A stretch of 64,000 nt of DNA, from NCBI RefSeq assembly GCF_030817415.1, contig NZ_JAUSZI010000002.1, positions 12,127,501 through 12,191,500 on the forward strand, read 5' to 3'. This DNA is from Streptomyces umbrinus (lineage in GTDB: Bacteria > Actinomycetota > Actinomycetes > Streptomycetales > Streptomycetaceae). Shown piece after piece: positions 1-8,734 of the stretch. The notes under the pieces were generated by a model, which saw only the letters and a program-made list of their open reading frames with translations, did not search any database and was not told where the DNA came from. A program made the position numbers and the translations under genes. Each line of letters begins with the position of its first letter. The first letter of the stretch is position 1.

Positions 1-63
1 CTGGAGATGGAAGTTACCTTCCTGAAAAAAGCCGCAGCGTACTTCGCGAAGGATCCCCGGTAG
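1..63 (+). pseudogene. C-terminal tail of IS3-family OrfA (cut by window edge)
   Basis: The first 20 codons read through the AAYFA-type ending of an IS3-family OrfA (helix-turn-helix, IS-end binding subunit) and stop at TAG 61-63. An A6 run at 25-30 lies where IS3 elements commonly shift by -1 from orfA into orfB. The orfB frame is open through this point without an ATG, which fits a fused OrfAB made by frameshifting. The rest of orfA is outside the window. Confidence 0.75.
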
Positions 64-89
64 CAAGCAAGTACGAGTTCATCGACGAG

Positions 90-953
90 ATGCGGCTCGA
101 CACCGAGGAGTACGCCTACAGCGTCGAGTTCATGTGCGGCCGACTCGGCGTGTCCAGGTCCGGCTACTACGACTGGCGATCCCGCCCGGAATCCGCAACG
201 GCCCAGCGGCGCGAAGAATTGAAACTGCTCATCAAGAAAGCCTTCGACATATCCGACAGCACCTACGGGCACCGGCGCATCCAGGCTCAACTGGATCGCT
301 GGGGCGTCGCCGCGGGCATGGAGCTGGTCCGCTGCCTCATGCGTGAACTGGGCCTGGTGCCCTGCCAGCCAAGGCCGAAGAGGTTCGGCCTCACCCAGGC
401 CGCAGCCGGCCAGGTACCGGATCTGGTGGGCCGTGACTTCACCGCAGATGCGCCTGGCGAAAAGCTCGTCGGTGACATCACCTACATCACGACCGGGGAA
501 GGCTGGCTGTACCTCGCGACGGTCATCGACTGCTGCACGAAGGAAGTTATCGGTTACGCGATGGACGACCACTACCAAACCTCGCTGATATCCAGGGCGA
601 TCCGCAACGCGGCACGGAACAGAAGCCTCTCGGCGGGAGCGATATTTCACTCGGACCGCGGAAGCAACTACATGTCAGCCGAGTTCGGGAAGACGCTCAA
701 CCGGTTCGGACTGCGCAGGTCTTCCGGCCGTACCGGGATCTGTTTCGACAATGCCATGGCCGAATCGTTCTTCGGCGTGTTGAAGAACGAGCGCGTATCT
801 CGGGTCACTTACCTGACCCGAGAGGCTGCCCGGCAGGACATCACTCGGTACATTGAATTCTGGTACAATCGCAAACGCCTCCACTCGGCGGTGGGTTACC
901 GCCCTCCACGTGAAGTCCACGCCGAGTACGAAAAGTTGCGAATCGCCGCGTGA
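90..953 (+). CDS. IS3-family transposase OrfB (DDE integrase core)
   Basis: DDE recombinase that cuts and joins IS ends. It has an N-terminal HTH_21-like stretch (GVSRSGYYDW, TYGHRRI) and then an rve core with the acidic triad in GDITYI, HSDRGSNY and NAMAESFFGVLKNE. The length (287 aa) is normal for OrfB. ATG 90 may not be the true start: the frame is open upstream to the A-rich slip region in orfA, and IS3 OrfB is usually made as a -1 frameshift fusion. The element's right end lies between 954 and about 1000 and seems to have cut the IS5-type gene that follows, but I could not fix the terminal repeat. Confidence 0.9.
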   Translation: MRLDTEEYAYSVEFMCGRLGVSRSGYYDWRSRPESATAQRREELKLLIKKAFDISDSTYGHRRIQAQLDRWGVAAGMELVRCLMRELGLVPCQPRPKRFGLTQAAAGQVPDLVGRDFTADAPGEKLVGDITYITTGEGWLYLATVIDCCTKEVIGYAMDDHYQTSLISRAIRNAARNRSLSAGAIFHSDRGSNYMSAEFGKTLNRFGLRRSSGRTGICFDNAMAESFFGVLKNERVSRVTYLTREAARQDITRYIEFWYNRKRLHSAVGYRPPREVHAEYEKLRIAA

Positions 954-993
954 AATAGACAGTCAGACGCCTGTCCGGAAAGCACGTGGCCCC

Positions 994-1284
994 TCAGAGA
1001 GCCCGGGTGAACACGCCGTCCGGGGCGTAACGGCGAAAGCGGGTGTAGACCGTCTTCCATGGCCCGTAGCGTTCCGGCAGGTCACGCCAGGAGATCCCGG
1101 TCCGGATCTTGTAGACCATCCCGTTGATGATCTGCCGGTCTTCTACGCGAGGTCGGCCCGTCGCAGCCCGCCGTATGACTGGAGCGAGTAACTCCCACTC
1201 ATGATCGGTGAGTTCATGGCGACGTATCATCACACCGTGATCCATGACCTGATGATCTTTGAAGACGGACCCTAGATCCGCCAT
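994..1284 (-). pseudogene. Truncated IS5-family transposase (N-terminal part)
   Basis: The reading frame gives the N-terminal DUF4096-like domain of an IS5-group transposase (ELTDHEWELLAPV, GRPRVEDR, GISWRDLPERYGPW). It ends after VFTRAL, before any catalytic aspartate. A likely native start is the Met at 1230 (MIRRHEL), because the residues upstream do not fit the family. The catalytic domain is gone, probably removed by the IS3 element whose right end lies just to the left, so the fragment is not functional. Confidence 0.8.
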
Positions 1285-1339
1285 GCACGGTTCGATGCAC
1301 CGTCACGCCATCAGAATGGGTGTCCAATTGTCTACGGAG

Positions 1340-2524
1340 TTAGGGTCCGGCTTGTGTTGTGACAGGGAGGATGGCGGTCAGTTGATAGCCACCCTCAGCA
1401 AGGCTTTTGGACGCCATGCTTCCGCCTATCACTGTGACGCGTTCTCGCAGTCCGACGAGTCCGAGTCCGCTTGACATGTCCTTCGCGCGGGATAAAGGGG
1501 TGCCTGCGCCGTCGTCGGTGACGACGATCTCAAGTGCGGTCCCTGACCAGCGAAGCCGAACGCATGCGGATGATCCGGGACCACTGTGGCGAGTTACGTT
1601 GGTCAATGCTTCCTGGATGACACGATAGGCGGTGGTGTCCACGCTGTGGTCCAGTGGTGCTGGTCGCCCCGACGAATCAACTTGTACTGCGACCCCGGTC
1701 GTTCGAACCTGCTCGACGAGGTCCGTGAGCATGGAAAGCCGTGGCGCTCGGTCGATGCTGGTGTTGTCGACGGCTCCTTGCACGGGCCGTAGCACGTTCA
1801 GCATGCGGCGTAGCTCGGCCATTGCTTGGACTCCGACGTCTTCCACTGCCTGCATGGCTTTTTGGGCCCGGGCCGGCTCGGTTGCCATCGCGCGGCGGGC
1901 GCCTGCGGACTGTAGAACCATTACCGTCACTGCGTGCGCAACGATGTCGTGGAGCTCTCTTGCGATACGCAGGCGTTCCGCCTCGACTGCCACCGAGCGT
2001 TCGGCTATCAGGTGCCGTTCCCGGATGCGGCTGTTCGCTGCCCATCGGCCCACGAGGACCGCTGCTGCGTCACAGAAGGTGAGGAATGTGGCAATGAGCA
2101 GGCTGTCGAGAGGCCGCTCTGCTGGGGTGAGCGGATAGACCTCATAGGCGACTGCCAAGCCATGTACTGCTAATGCAGCGGCCAAGCAGTCGAGAGTCGT
2201 CCGTAATTCTCGCCGGCTGCTCACGGTGTACAGAGCCGCCATGGGGGTGAGCACCGGCCTGGTCCCGAGCACGCAGGTGAGCAGGAGATCGTGCACGGTC
2301 AGCACGAGGAAGGCAATGACCGGTGCACGACGGCGCCAGATGAGGAGGGGAACCGCCGGCACACTGGCCAATACCACGACGATTGAGTTGACGGGATACG
2401 TCACCCAGGACGTGTACTTGGGATCTTCGGTGATGCGGGAGAAGAGCATGACATCGGCGCCGACGAGCACTACAGCTATCAGGCTGCTTCGTGTTGGCGT
2501 ACCCATTTTCCAGATGCTCCTCAT
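1340..2524 (-). CDS. NarL-type sensor histidine kinase
   Basis: Membrane histidine kinase of the HPK7 (HisKA_3) class. Residues 10-165 hold about five or six hydrophobic segments forming a membrane sensor without a large external domain. The dimerisation/phosphoacceptor helix has RIARELHDIVAHAV with His192. The C-terminal HATPase_c domain shows the N-box (YRVIQEALTNVTRHS) and G-boxes (DDGAG, GLGLVGLRERV). Length 394 aa is typical. MGTPTR (Met7) could be the real start. It lies 15 bp after a 211-aa gene on the same strand. The nearest response regulator is at 4271, on the other strand; the two may be partners, but that is inferred from proximity. Confidence 0.88.
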   Translation of the reverse strand: MRSIWKMGTPTRSSLIAVVLVGADVMLFSRITEDPKYTSWVTYPVNSIVVVLASVPAVPLLIWRRRAPVIAFLVLTVHDLLLTCVLGTRPVLTPMAALYTVSSRRELRTTLDCLAAALAVHGLAVAYEVYPLTPAERPLDSLLIATFLTFCDAAAVLVGRWAANSRIRERHLIAERSVAVEAERLRIARELHDIVAHAVTVMVLQSAGARRAMATEPARAQKAMQAVEDVGVQAMAELRRMLNVLRPVQGAVDNTSIDRAPRLSMLTDLVEQVRTTGVAVQVDSSGRPAPLDHSVDTTAYRVIQEALTNVTRHSGPGSSACVRLRWSGTALEIVVTDDGAGTPLSRAKDMSSGLGLVGLRERVTVIGGSMASKSLAEGGYQLTAILPVTTQAGP

Positions 2525-2539
2525 GGGCCACTACCGCCG

Positions 2540-3175
2540 TCAATCCCAGCGCAGCAGGCGGCAGATCCCTTCGACGACCGAAGGCGCGTCTCCGACGAAG
2601 GGGCTGATCGGCACGGCTGTCAGCATTTGGCGCGCAACATCATCGATTGTGATCACTGTTTCGGGGGCAGGGGACGACAGAGGCTCGAACGGCTGGGGAA
2701 TGGCTTCGGCCATCGCCCCAATGAGATTCTTGGACGTCTCCAACTTGCTTAGCACATGAGCGGCTGCGTCGACGGGAACCGGCATACCATCCGATTTGCT
2801 CGGAGTTTCCAGTGCTACCACAGCGACCGTGTTGGTGAGTGCGGTGTCCTCGAGACGAAAGAGCTCTATGCGCTGCGGTTGCAGCCAGTCGAGCACCGCT
2901 CCCTCCGGCGACAACAGCGCCAGCCCGAAACGCGTAACGGGGCTGAGTACGGCGGGCCACGGAGCGACAACTGCCACTGTTGGACCGTTGTCAGGGCGGG
3001 CGAGCACTCCTACGCAGCCAGGCACTACACCAGTGCTGGTATAGATTCTTACCAGTGCGTTCGCAGTGAAATCTAGATCAGTCACTACATGCTCCAGTAT
3101 ATATTTGGCTCCCGGCATAGCGGGAGATTCAGCGCGAGTATCCAGTAGGAGTACGAGCCTGTCGATAGCGAACAA
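2540..3175 (-). CDS. Conserved-looking hypothetical protein upstream of sensor kinase
   Basis: I do not recognise this 211-aa protein. It has no signal peptide, membrane helix or known catalytic motif. It opens with a hydrophobic beta-like stretch (DRLVLLLDT) and has alternating strand-like segments (TVAVVAPWPAVLSP, TVAVVALETPSK), then a Pro/Ser-rich linker and an amphipathic C-terminal end (MLTAVPISPFVG...GICRLLRW). Its stop lies 15 bp before the kinase start, so the two are probably co-transcribed and it may be an accessory input to the kinase. Its lower G+C than nearby genes suggests a different origin. Confidence 0.6.
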   Translation of the reverse strand: MFAIDRLVLLLDTRAESPAMPGAKYILEHVVTDLDFTANALVRIYTSTGVVPGCVGVLARPDNGPTVAVVAPWPAVLSPVTRFGLALLSPEGAVLDWLQPQRIELFRLEDTALTNTVAVVALETPSKSDGMPVPVDAAAHVLSKLETSKNLIGAMAEAIPQPFEPLSSPAPETVITIDDVARQMLTAVPISPFVGDAPSVVEGICRLLRWD

Positions 3176-3228
3176 TTTACGCTCGGCTATTTTCAGCCAT
3201 GCACCAGGCGAAACCGGAATTGATCGGT

Positions 3229-3533
3229 CTACGTGTTCGCACCCCAGCTGGACAAGCCAGAGGCTCCCAACCGTGGGGATGCATCATCGAGGTGAGTGGC
3301 GTAGCAGTCGCTGACGACCACTCGAGCCCACTGCATGCGTGCTGCAGCGAGCTCGGGGCGCTCGCCGTAGGCGGTGGCGACCTCTGCTACGCAGCCGTGT
3401 ACCCATGATGGAGTCGAACCGCTTTCATGATCTCTTCATCGATCTGGTCGCGGGTCGGTGAGAATTTCACAGGCAGGCTGGTGGTGAACAACGCCATCGC
3501 ACGTGCGCAGAGCAGCAGTTCACGATTGGGCAT
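3229..3533 (-). pseudogene. Small actinobacterial protein gene broken by a single-base frameshift
   Basis: An ATG at 3533 follows a good ribosome site (GAGAGGGG) and encodes 48 aa ending in ...DEEIMKAVRLHHGYTAA, then TAG at 3387. One frame over, the text continues naturally (GCVAEVATAYGERPELAAA, then MQWARVVVSDCYATHL) to a TAG at 3229. The two halves fit one protein of about 100 aa that lost one base near 3395. I do not know its function; the second half resembles small Streptomyces proteins of unknown role. It precedes the 2540 gene and kinase on the same strand. Confidence 0.5.
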
Positions 3534-3613
3534 CCTTACCCCTCTCTAATCGCACGGTGCGGAGACCGCGCCCGGCCCCCGCACCGCCAGTTGAGCGAGT
3601 GAACCCCTGCGGC

Positions 3614-4057
3614 TTACCTGGGGCGGTCGACGACCTGCACGTCCAGGTGGTCGATGAAGGGCTTGACGTACTTGCTGATCGGCGCCACCTGGTTGATCGG
3701 CGTGACGCTCTCGCTCGGGCATGTCGGATCTGTGGTGGCGCAGGCCGTGGGAAGCGTGATGTCCATGGTGGCGGCCGAGTTGCCCTCGTTATCGACGAAG
3801 GTGATGACCAGCATCTTGCGGCAGGCCTCGAACCACATGTGGTTCGAAACCCACATCGAGCCATTGAGGTTGGAGGTCGCTCGATTCCACTCCACGCTCG
3901 CCGTGTAGGAGCAAGGCGGAGCGTACGGGCTCTGCGCAGTTGCCTGCAGCACTGGGTCACTGACCGATGCTGACGCAACGCCAGCAGACCCGAGCGTCGC
4001 CAAGCTTCCCGCCAGCGCCGTTGCCACGGCGGCTTTCCTGATGAAACGGGCAGTCAA
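3614..4057 (-). CDS. Small secreted protein, TTG start
   Basis: 147-aa exported protein of unknown function. Residues 1-35 form a Sec signal peptide (positive TARFIRK, hydrophobic AAVATALAGSLATLG, then SAGVASAS with likely cleavage after ASA). The mature part of about 112 aa has four cysteines, which would suit two disulphide bonds, and contains SMWVSNHMWFEACRKM. The start is TTG at 4057, chosen because a perfect AGGAGG lies 7 nt upstream and the signal peptide begins there; no ATG fits. It sits divergent from the response regulator at 4271. It may be a target or sensor partner of that system, but this is only positional inference. Confidence 0.75.
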   Translation of the reverse strand: MTARFIRKAAVATALAGSLATLGSAGVASASVSDPVLQATAQSPYAPPCSYTASVEWNRATSNLNGSMWVSNHMWFEACRKMLVITFVDNEGNSAATMDITLPTACATTDPTCPSESVTPINQVAPISKYVKPFIDHLDVQVVDRPR

Positions 4058-4064
4058 TTTAAGT

Positions 4065-4070
4065 CCTCCT
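4065..4070 (-). promoter_or_regulatory. Ribosome binding site deciding a TTG start
   Basis: AGGAGG on the minus strand, 7 nt before TTG 4057. It fixes the start of the small secreted protein, whose frame otherwise runs open far upstream without a plausible signal peptide. Confidence 0.75.
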
Positions 4071-4270
4071 TTTGGGATCTGTCGGCGGAACTTCCGCCGA
4101 CGCCCATCCATGCTCCTTTTCCACGGATACGAAGTCGTCGGATGAGAAACTGATGTTCTTGGCCAGCTTGGAGCTGTATTGGCCAGTCTTGGGCGTACCA
4201 TCACGGTTGCAGGCTGGCGGGTGGCATTCACCCAGAGAGGTACCGTCGGCCCGATCGGGGGTGCTGCAGG

Positions 4271-4951
4271 ATGATGATTCGTGTTCTCCTCGCTGACGAT
4301 CAGCCACTGGTGCGCAGCGGTTTGGCTATGCTCTTGAACGCCGAACCAGACATTGAGGTCGTGGGGGAAGCCGACGACGGGGATCAAGCCATCACATTGG
4401 TCCGGCAGGTGCAGCCGGATGTCATCGTCATGGACGTCCGCATGCCCGGCACGGATGGCGTGGAAGCCACCCGGCGCATCACTGCAGACGAGATGTCTGC
4501 CGATGCCGGCAACCCGGTCAAAGTGCTCATCCTGACGACGTACGACCTGGACGAGGCAGTCCTTGGCGCGTTGCGTGCGGGCGCCTCCGGCTTCGTACTC
4601 AAAGATGCCGCCCCTGCCGAACTGGGGACTGCAGTTCGTGCGGTCGCGGCTGGTGATGGATGGCTCGCCTCTTCCGTCACTGGACGGCTCCTGAAGGAGT
4701 TCGCGGCCAGGCCCGATCCGGTAGCGCGCAGCCCGGAGGAGCTGCATCGACTCACCGCGCGCGAACGTGAAGTCCTCGTCCAGGTCGCGCATGGTCTGTC
4801 AAACAACGACATCGCTAGTGGCCTTGTGATCAGCGAGGCCACAGTGAAGACCCACCTCGCCCGAGTACTCACCAAACTCGGGCTTCGTGACCGGGCACAA
4901 GCCGTTGCCCTGGCCTACCAGAGCGGCTTGGTCAAGCCTGGCACTCCCTGA
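4271..4951 (+). CDS. LuxR/NarL-type response regulator
   Basis: DNA-binding response regulator that would be phosphorylated by a NarL-type kinase. The receiver domain has the acidic pair DD (9-10), phosphoacceptor Asp55 (VIVMDVRMPG) and Lys111 (GFVLKDA). The LuxR HTH lies at about 160-220 (LTAREREVLVQVAHG, SEATVKTHLARVLTKLG). Length 226 aa is normal. Start: two adjacent ATGs (4271 and 4274) with a weak GCAGG site; either may be used. The HisKA_3 kinase at 1340-2524 is of the matching class and is the probable partner, although an unusual divergent arrangement separates them. Confidence 0.9.
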   Translation: MMIRVLLADDQPLVRSGLAMLLNAEPDIEVVGEADDGDQAITLVRQVQPDVIVMDVRMPGTDGVEATRRITADEMSADAGNPVKVLILTTYDLDEAVLGALRAGASGFVLKDAAPAELGTAVRAVAAGDGWLASSVTGRLLKEFAARPDPVARSPEELHRLTAREREVLVQVAHGLSNNDIASGLVISEATVKTHLARVLTKLGLRDRAQAVALAYQSGLVKPGTP

Positions 4952-5051
4952 CCCGCATCAAATATATGCCTGGTTGCTGGTGGCACCCAGACCGCTGATC
5001 ATGATGCTGTACTGGGGAACGAAGAGCCCGATGCGTTTGTGGGGTCACCCT
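4952..5051. other. Short spacer between response regulator and IS
   Basis: About 100 bp with no gene or clear hairpin. It ends with CCT at 5049-5051, which matches the CCT on the far side of the IS and is its likely 3-bp target duplication. Confidence 0.5.
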
Positions 5052-5936
5052 GAGCCTTTTCCAACCTCACGCTGATGCGTGGTGAAGGACGAGGACGGCC
5101 TTCACCACGTCGGTGATTCGGTTGGTGCTGCAGCGGAGCTTCCGCAGGAGGCGCCAGCCCTTGATGGTGGCCATGGCCCGCTCGCCGAGGCAGCGGATCT
5201 TGGCGTGGGTGGTGTTGTGGCGACGCTTCCATCGCTTGAGGCGGCGGCCCCGAAACGGAACCCGGACGGATCCGCCGGCGCCTTGATACGCCTTGTCCGC
5301 CCAGCAATTGAGCCCCGCATCGGCGAGGGCTTCGATGATCCCGTGCTGCCGCGCGGCGGTCAGGTCGTGAGTCGAGCCGGGCAGAGCCGGCGAGGCCCAG
5401 AGCAGTCGTCCGAAGGGATCGGTGAGGACCTGGACGTTCATGCCATGGCGTTTATGTTTCCCTGAGTAGTACGGGGCGTCGGCGGCGATGCGGTCGATCG
5501 GCAGCAAGGTGCCGTCGAGGATGACGAACGCCTTCGCCCGGATAGTCGTCATCGCCTCGTCCAGGGACGGCGCAAGGGCGGCCAGGGCCTCGACGGCTTC
5601 ACGTATGTAGCGGTACGCGGTCGCGATCCCGATGCCGAACCCGGCGGCGAGCTGGGCGTAAGTGTCACCGCACCGCAGGTGGGCCAGGGCGAGCAGGGCC
5701 TGACGTCCGGCAGGAAGGCGCCGCCACCGCGTTCCGATCTCCTGCCGCCGGGCTGTCAGTTGCCCGGTCAGGAACCGCAAGGTGCGGCTGGACAGATCAA
5801 TCGAGGACGGGTAGACAAGCACGCGAAGCTCCTGGCGGACACGGGTGATCTTGGTCGAGAACCCGTCTACCAGGAGCTTCGTCGTTGTGCAGGACAGTCC
5901 AACTCGCGGTCAGCGCCGCCAGCTTGAAAAGGGCTC
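5052..5936 (-). mobile_element. 885-bp IS5-type insertion sequence, complete
   Basis: The ends are imperfect inverted repeats: GAGCCTTTTCCAACCT at 5052 and GAGCCCTTTTCAAGCT read inward from 5936. CCT lies on both outer sides (5049-5051 and 5937-5939), a likely 3-bp target duplication. One transposase gene fills the element. Its first 261 bp (5936 down to 5676) recur without a length change at 8887-9147 in the opposite orientation. Confidence 0.85.
5067..5822 (-). CDS. IS5-type transposase (DDE_Tnp_4 group)
   Basis: 251-aa DDE transposase of the one-ORF IS427/IS1031-like kind. An N-terminal HTH (YAQLAAGFGIGIATAYRYI) is followed by the catalytic core: first Asp in VILDGTLLPID, the YSGKHKRHGMNVQVL strand, second Asp in NCWADKAYQGA, and Glu in RCLGERAMATIKGW. 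The frame is intact and both IS ends are present, so it may still be active. GTG or ATG choice at the 5' end is not settled; MLVYPSS is used because the second copy conserves it. Confidence 0.88.
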   Translation of the reverse strand: MLVYPSSIDLSSRTLRFLTGQLTARRQEIGTRWRRLPAGRQALLALAHLRCGDTYAQLAAGFGIGIATAYRYIREAVEALAALAPSLDEAMTTIRAKAFVILDGTLLPIDRIAADAPYYSGKHKRHGMNVQVLTDPFGRLLWASPALPGSTHDLTAARQHGIIEALADAGLNCWADKAYQGAGGSVRVPFRGRRLKRWKRRHNTTHAKIRCLGERAMATIKGWRLLRKLRCSTNRITDVVKAVLVLHHASA

Positions 5937-5971
5937 CCTGTTGTTACGGGTCCTCACCCGTAACAACAGGG
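5936..5971. repeat. Perfect 15-bp inverted repeat abutting the IS
   Basis: CCCTGTTGTTACGGG at 5936-5950 and its exact complement at 5957-5971 leave a 6-nt loop (TCCTCA). The left arm begins at the outermost IS base and includes the target duplication. With the IS removed, the palindrome keeps its arms. It could be a terminator-like hairpin, an operator or a recombination site; no gene beside it decides between these. Confidence 0.7.
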
Positions 5972-6227
5972 TCAGTGAGACAGCTTCGTCAGTGTCCTCT
6001 GAGAATCTGACCCGTGGAACTGCACATTGACTGAACGTCCTGCAGATCGAGTGGGAAGCCTTCAAAAGCCACCCGTTCGGATGGCCCGCCGTCGGAGGGC
6101 TCATTGGCACCGTGTACCGCAGCTCCCTGGGTAACTGCGGCAGCGGTTCACGGCTGCTGCGTACTGGTCTTGCGGATTCGTGTATCTACTGCGCATCAAG
6201 TCCTGGGCCCCTATGTGCGGTGTCTTC
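5972..6227. other. Gene-poor spacer with a second inverted repeat
   Basis: No convincing gene. GGGTCAG (5970-5976) and CTGACCC (6007-6013) form a 7-bp inverted pair next to the 15-bp palindrome. An open stretch near 6050-6200 has some protein-like composition (GWPAVGGLIGTVYRSS) but lacks a start and a family match, so it is left uncalled. Confidence 0.4.
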
Positions 6228-7046
6228 TCAGATGAGGGAGGTGACGAGGGAGTGCAGGGGGTCGACGAGTTCGGGGTGGTCGCCGCGGGAGCAGGACTGG
6301 AGGAGGTCGGCGGCGACGACGAGGAGGGCCGTGGCGCCGGCTGGGGTGTTCAGGACGGGCAGTTCCCGGCGGATGGTGGCGGCGGTGGCGGGTGCGAGCA
6401 GGGAGTAGGCGTACAGCATGGCGGCGTCGTAGCCGAGGGGGGCGGTGCCGAAGCCCTCCCAGTCCAAGATGATGGGGTCCTCGGTGATGTTGGCGAAGTG
6501 GAAGTCGCCGTGGGCCGTGGCCCAGCGGGTGATGTCCGGTGCGGGGACCCCGGCGTGCTGGGGGAGGGCCCGTGCGATCCACTGCTGCCGCACGGCGACG
6601 CGGGTGGTGTGGGTGGCGGCGACGGTGTCGAGATCGGACCGCAGGCGTGTCCACCATGCCGGGGCCAGGTTCCGTTCGGTGCGCAGGACGGGCTCGGGTG
6701 AACACGTCGGACTGGTGATGAACTCCGACAGCTCTGCGCGGAAGGCGAAGCCGTCGTGGTCCAGGTCATGGAGGGCGTGCAGGGCGGGTTTGTGCACGGT
6801 GGGGAACGCGGCGGCGGCCTCTGCGGTGCCGTCCCAGAGTTTTCCGTTCGCCTTGTCGGCGGGGGCGGAGATGAGGCGCAGCCAGCAGGCCCCGTGGGCA
6901 GGGTGGCGGGCCTGCTGGCCGAGGGTGCGTCCCTGGTAGCCCCACTGGCGGGGGCCGGTGAACGTGATGCCGAGGGCGTGGGCGGCGGCCGACTGGGCGG
7001 CCAGGGTGCGCTGTTCGTCAGTCCGGGTGGTGGGGGGCGAGTACAT
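6228..7046 (-). CDS. Aminoglycoside phosphotransferase-family kinase
   Basis: Soluble APH/choline-kinase-fold phosphotransferase, 272 aa. The catalytic loop is WATAHGDFHFANI (HGD, with Asp as base and the downstream Asn), followed by the metal-binding segment IILDWEGFGTAPLGYDAAML. The N-terminal nucleotide lobe is less conserved (GYQGRTLGQQARHP, WLRLISAPADKANGKLWDG). Related Streptomyces genes act on small metabolites or remain uncharacterised, so antibiotic resistance should not be assumed. It overlaps the truncated aldo/keto reductase by 29 nt and probably shared its transcript. Confidence 0.82.
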   Translation of the reverse strand: MYSPPTTRTDEQRTLAAQSAAAHALGITFTGPRQWGYQGRTLGQQARHPAHGACWLRLISAPADKANGKLWDGTAEAAAAFPTVHKPALHALHDLDHDGFAFRAELSEFITSPTCSPEPVLRTERNLAPAWWTRLRSDLDTVAATHTTRVAVRQQWIARALPQHAGVPAPDITRWATAHGDFHFANITEDPIILDWEGFGTAPLGYDAAMLYAYSLLAPATAATIRRELPVLNTPAGATALLVVAADLLQSCSRGDHPELVDPLHSLVTSLI

Positions 7047-7500
7047 CGAGGGCCTTCCGCAGGGTCTCGGCGGGCAGAGGCGGCTCGTCGAGGGTGGTGC
7101 GAGCGGCGTCCCAGTGTGCCGGAGTCGAGGCCGACAGCAGCACTTTTGAGACGCCGGGGCAGGACGCGACGGCCAGGAGGCAGGCTTGGGCGATGCTCAG
7201 CCGGGGGTGGAGCAGATCCGCGAGCTCGGCGGTGGCCAGGGCCGGCAGCCCTCCGCCGTGAAGGGGCGCGGAAGCGTGTACGTCCCATCCCCGGGCGGTG
7301 GCGTCGGCGATGGGTCCGCGCCCGTCGAGCGCTGCGGCGAGCGCCGAGTCCATCACGAGGCTGACCGGCAGCTGGATCGTCTTGAGATGGTGATGGGGGC
7401 TGCTGGCCGCCTCGGTGGCCAGGCGGTCGAGGTCGGCGACGGTGAACAGCCGCACTCGACCTGCCCCATGCGCTCGTGGAGTCGGTGACCATGCATGTTG
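7018..7500 (-). pseudogene. Aldo/keto reductase, C-terminal stump
   Basis: The recognisable part, from about 7455 down to 7018, matches the C-terminal half of an NADPH-dependent aldo/keto reductase: VSLVMDSALAAALDGRGPIADATARGW, then LSIAQACLLAVASCPGVSKVLLSASTPAHWDAAR and the final helix LPAETLRKALDVL. The N-terminal barrel with the Asp/Tyr/Lys/His tetrad is absent. The break lies near 7500, where an IS5-type transposase fragment begins on the other strand. It is non-functional as it stands, and its promoter is lost too. Confidence 0.72.
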
Positions 7501-7858
7501 TCACCCGTGAGGGGGGACCGGCGCTGCAGGCTCCGCCCGTCCCAGCGCGCGATGGTGGCACTGGTGTACCTGCGCGAACACACGACCCTGGCGAAGATCG
7601 CTGCCGGGTTCGGGATCAGCGAGTCCACCGCCCACACCTACACCAGCGCGGTCATCCACCTGCTCGCCGAACGTGCGCCGGGTCTGCTGAAGGTCCTGCG
7701 CGTGGCCGACGCGGACTTCGTCCTGCTGAACGGCACTCTCGCCGAGTGCGACCGGGTCGGCGACGGGCGGGCCGACTACTCGGCCAAGCACCGCCGGCAC
7801 GGGGTCAACGTGCAAGTGGTCACCGATCCGGGCGGCCGGTTGCTGTGGCTCTCTCGAC
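7495..7858 (+). pseudogene. IS5-type transposase fragment (different from the 5052 IS)
   Basis: About 120 residues of a DDE_Tnp_4-type transposase: [34 protein letters not shown] (HTH), [18 protein letters not shown] and [26 protein letters not shown]. The first catalytic Asp position reads Asn (LLNGT), which suggests decay. Homology stops at about 7858 inside the core, where a hydrolase sequence begins in another frame. The stump is therefore cut at both ends. Confidence 0.78.
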
Positions 7859-8734
7859 GGGGAGCGGCGCGCGCACTCCAGCAACTACCGATTCGGCCGC
7901 GTCGACCTGTGGGTACGCGACATCCGCCAGGTCATCGACGACGCGATCGCGCGGGCCAGGCCGACGGACGGCAAGGTCACGTTGATCGGCTACTCGCTCG
8001 GCGGGCAGCACGTCGGCCGGACCTTGTACGCGGCCAACCCGGTGCTTCCCGGCAGCGCCGCCGTCATCGCGAAGGTCAACCGTGCCGTGTTCGCGTCATC
8101 GATCTTCGGCACGCCGACCGAGGAAGTGACACCGGCGGCGGGCTTCACGTCCTTTCCGACGAACCTCAACACCCGGTCGGACAGCGACGGAGCCTGGGCC
8201 ATGGCTCCTGATCGGGACGCTGCCTGCACGGGCCACGTCGTCCCGGGCAGTCAGAATCAGATGTGGACGCGGCTCATGGAGGAAGACCGCCTCGGCAGCA
8301 GGTGGGGAGGCAACGACCCCGACCATCCGACCGGCGTCCTGCGCTCGCAGACCTTTTCCAGCTACGGCTGGAACGCCACCATCGCGCAGCAGCAGACCAC
8401 ACCCTCGCTCGTCATCGACGGCCTCGATGACAGGACACCGCTCGCGACACCGGCCGACTCAAGGGCCCTCTACAACAGCCTTGGCACAGCGAACAAGGTG
8501 CTGGTGCAGGTGCAGTGCGCGAGCCACGCGATGCTGTGGGAGGGCTGCTCCGGTCCGCGCTGCACTCCGCAATCGGGAACGCCTTACGGCGGACGCCCCG
8601 GCCGCCCCTGGTCCGGCCCCCATGCCACCGCCCAGGCCGCGGTGGCAGAGTGGATCAAGAAAGGCACCTTCAACGGCGCGGCGAACGGACATTTCACTGT
8701 CGACGAAAGCGGCGTGGCGAACCCCTCTCCGTGA
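7859..8734 (+). pseudogene. Lipase-like alpha/beta hydrolase lacking its N-terminus
   Basis: The frame beginning at 7859 ([20 protein letters not shown]) runs to TGA at 8734 and keeps a full catalytic set: nucleophile Ser in [12 protein letters not shown], acid in LVIDGLDDRTPLATP and His in VQCASHAMLWEG. Secreted Streptomyces lipases of this type have a further 80-100 N-terminal residues with a signal peptide. These are missing because an IS fragment is fused at 7858. A GTG at 7982 could start translation internally but would drop the first strands. Confidence 0.75.

Noticed and set aside
6180..6701. Gly/Val-rich plus-strand frame opposite the phosphotransferase
   Set aside because: Antisense shadow without any domain; the minus frame shows HGD and DWE motifs.
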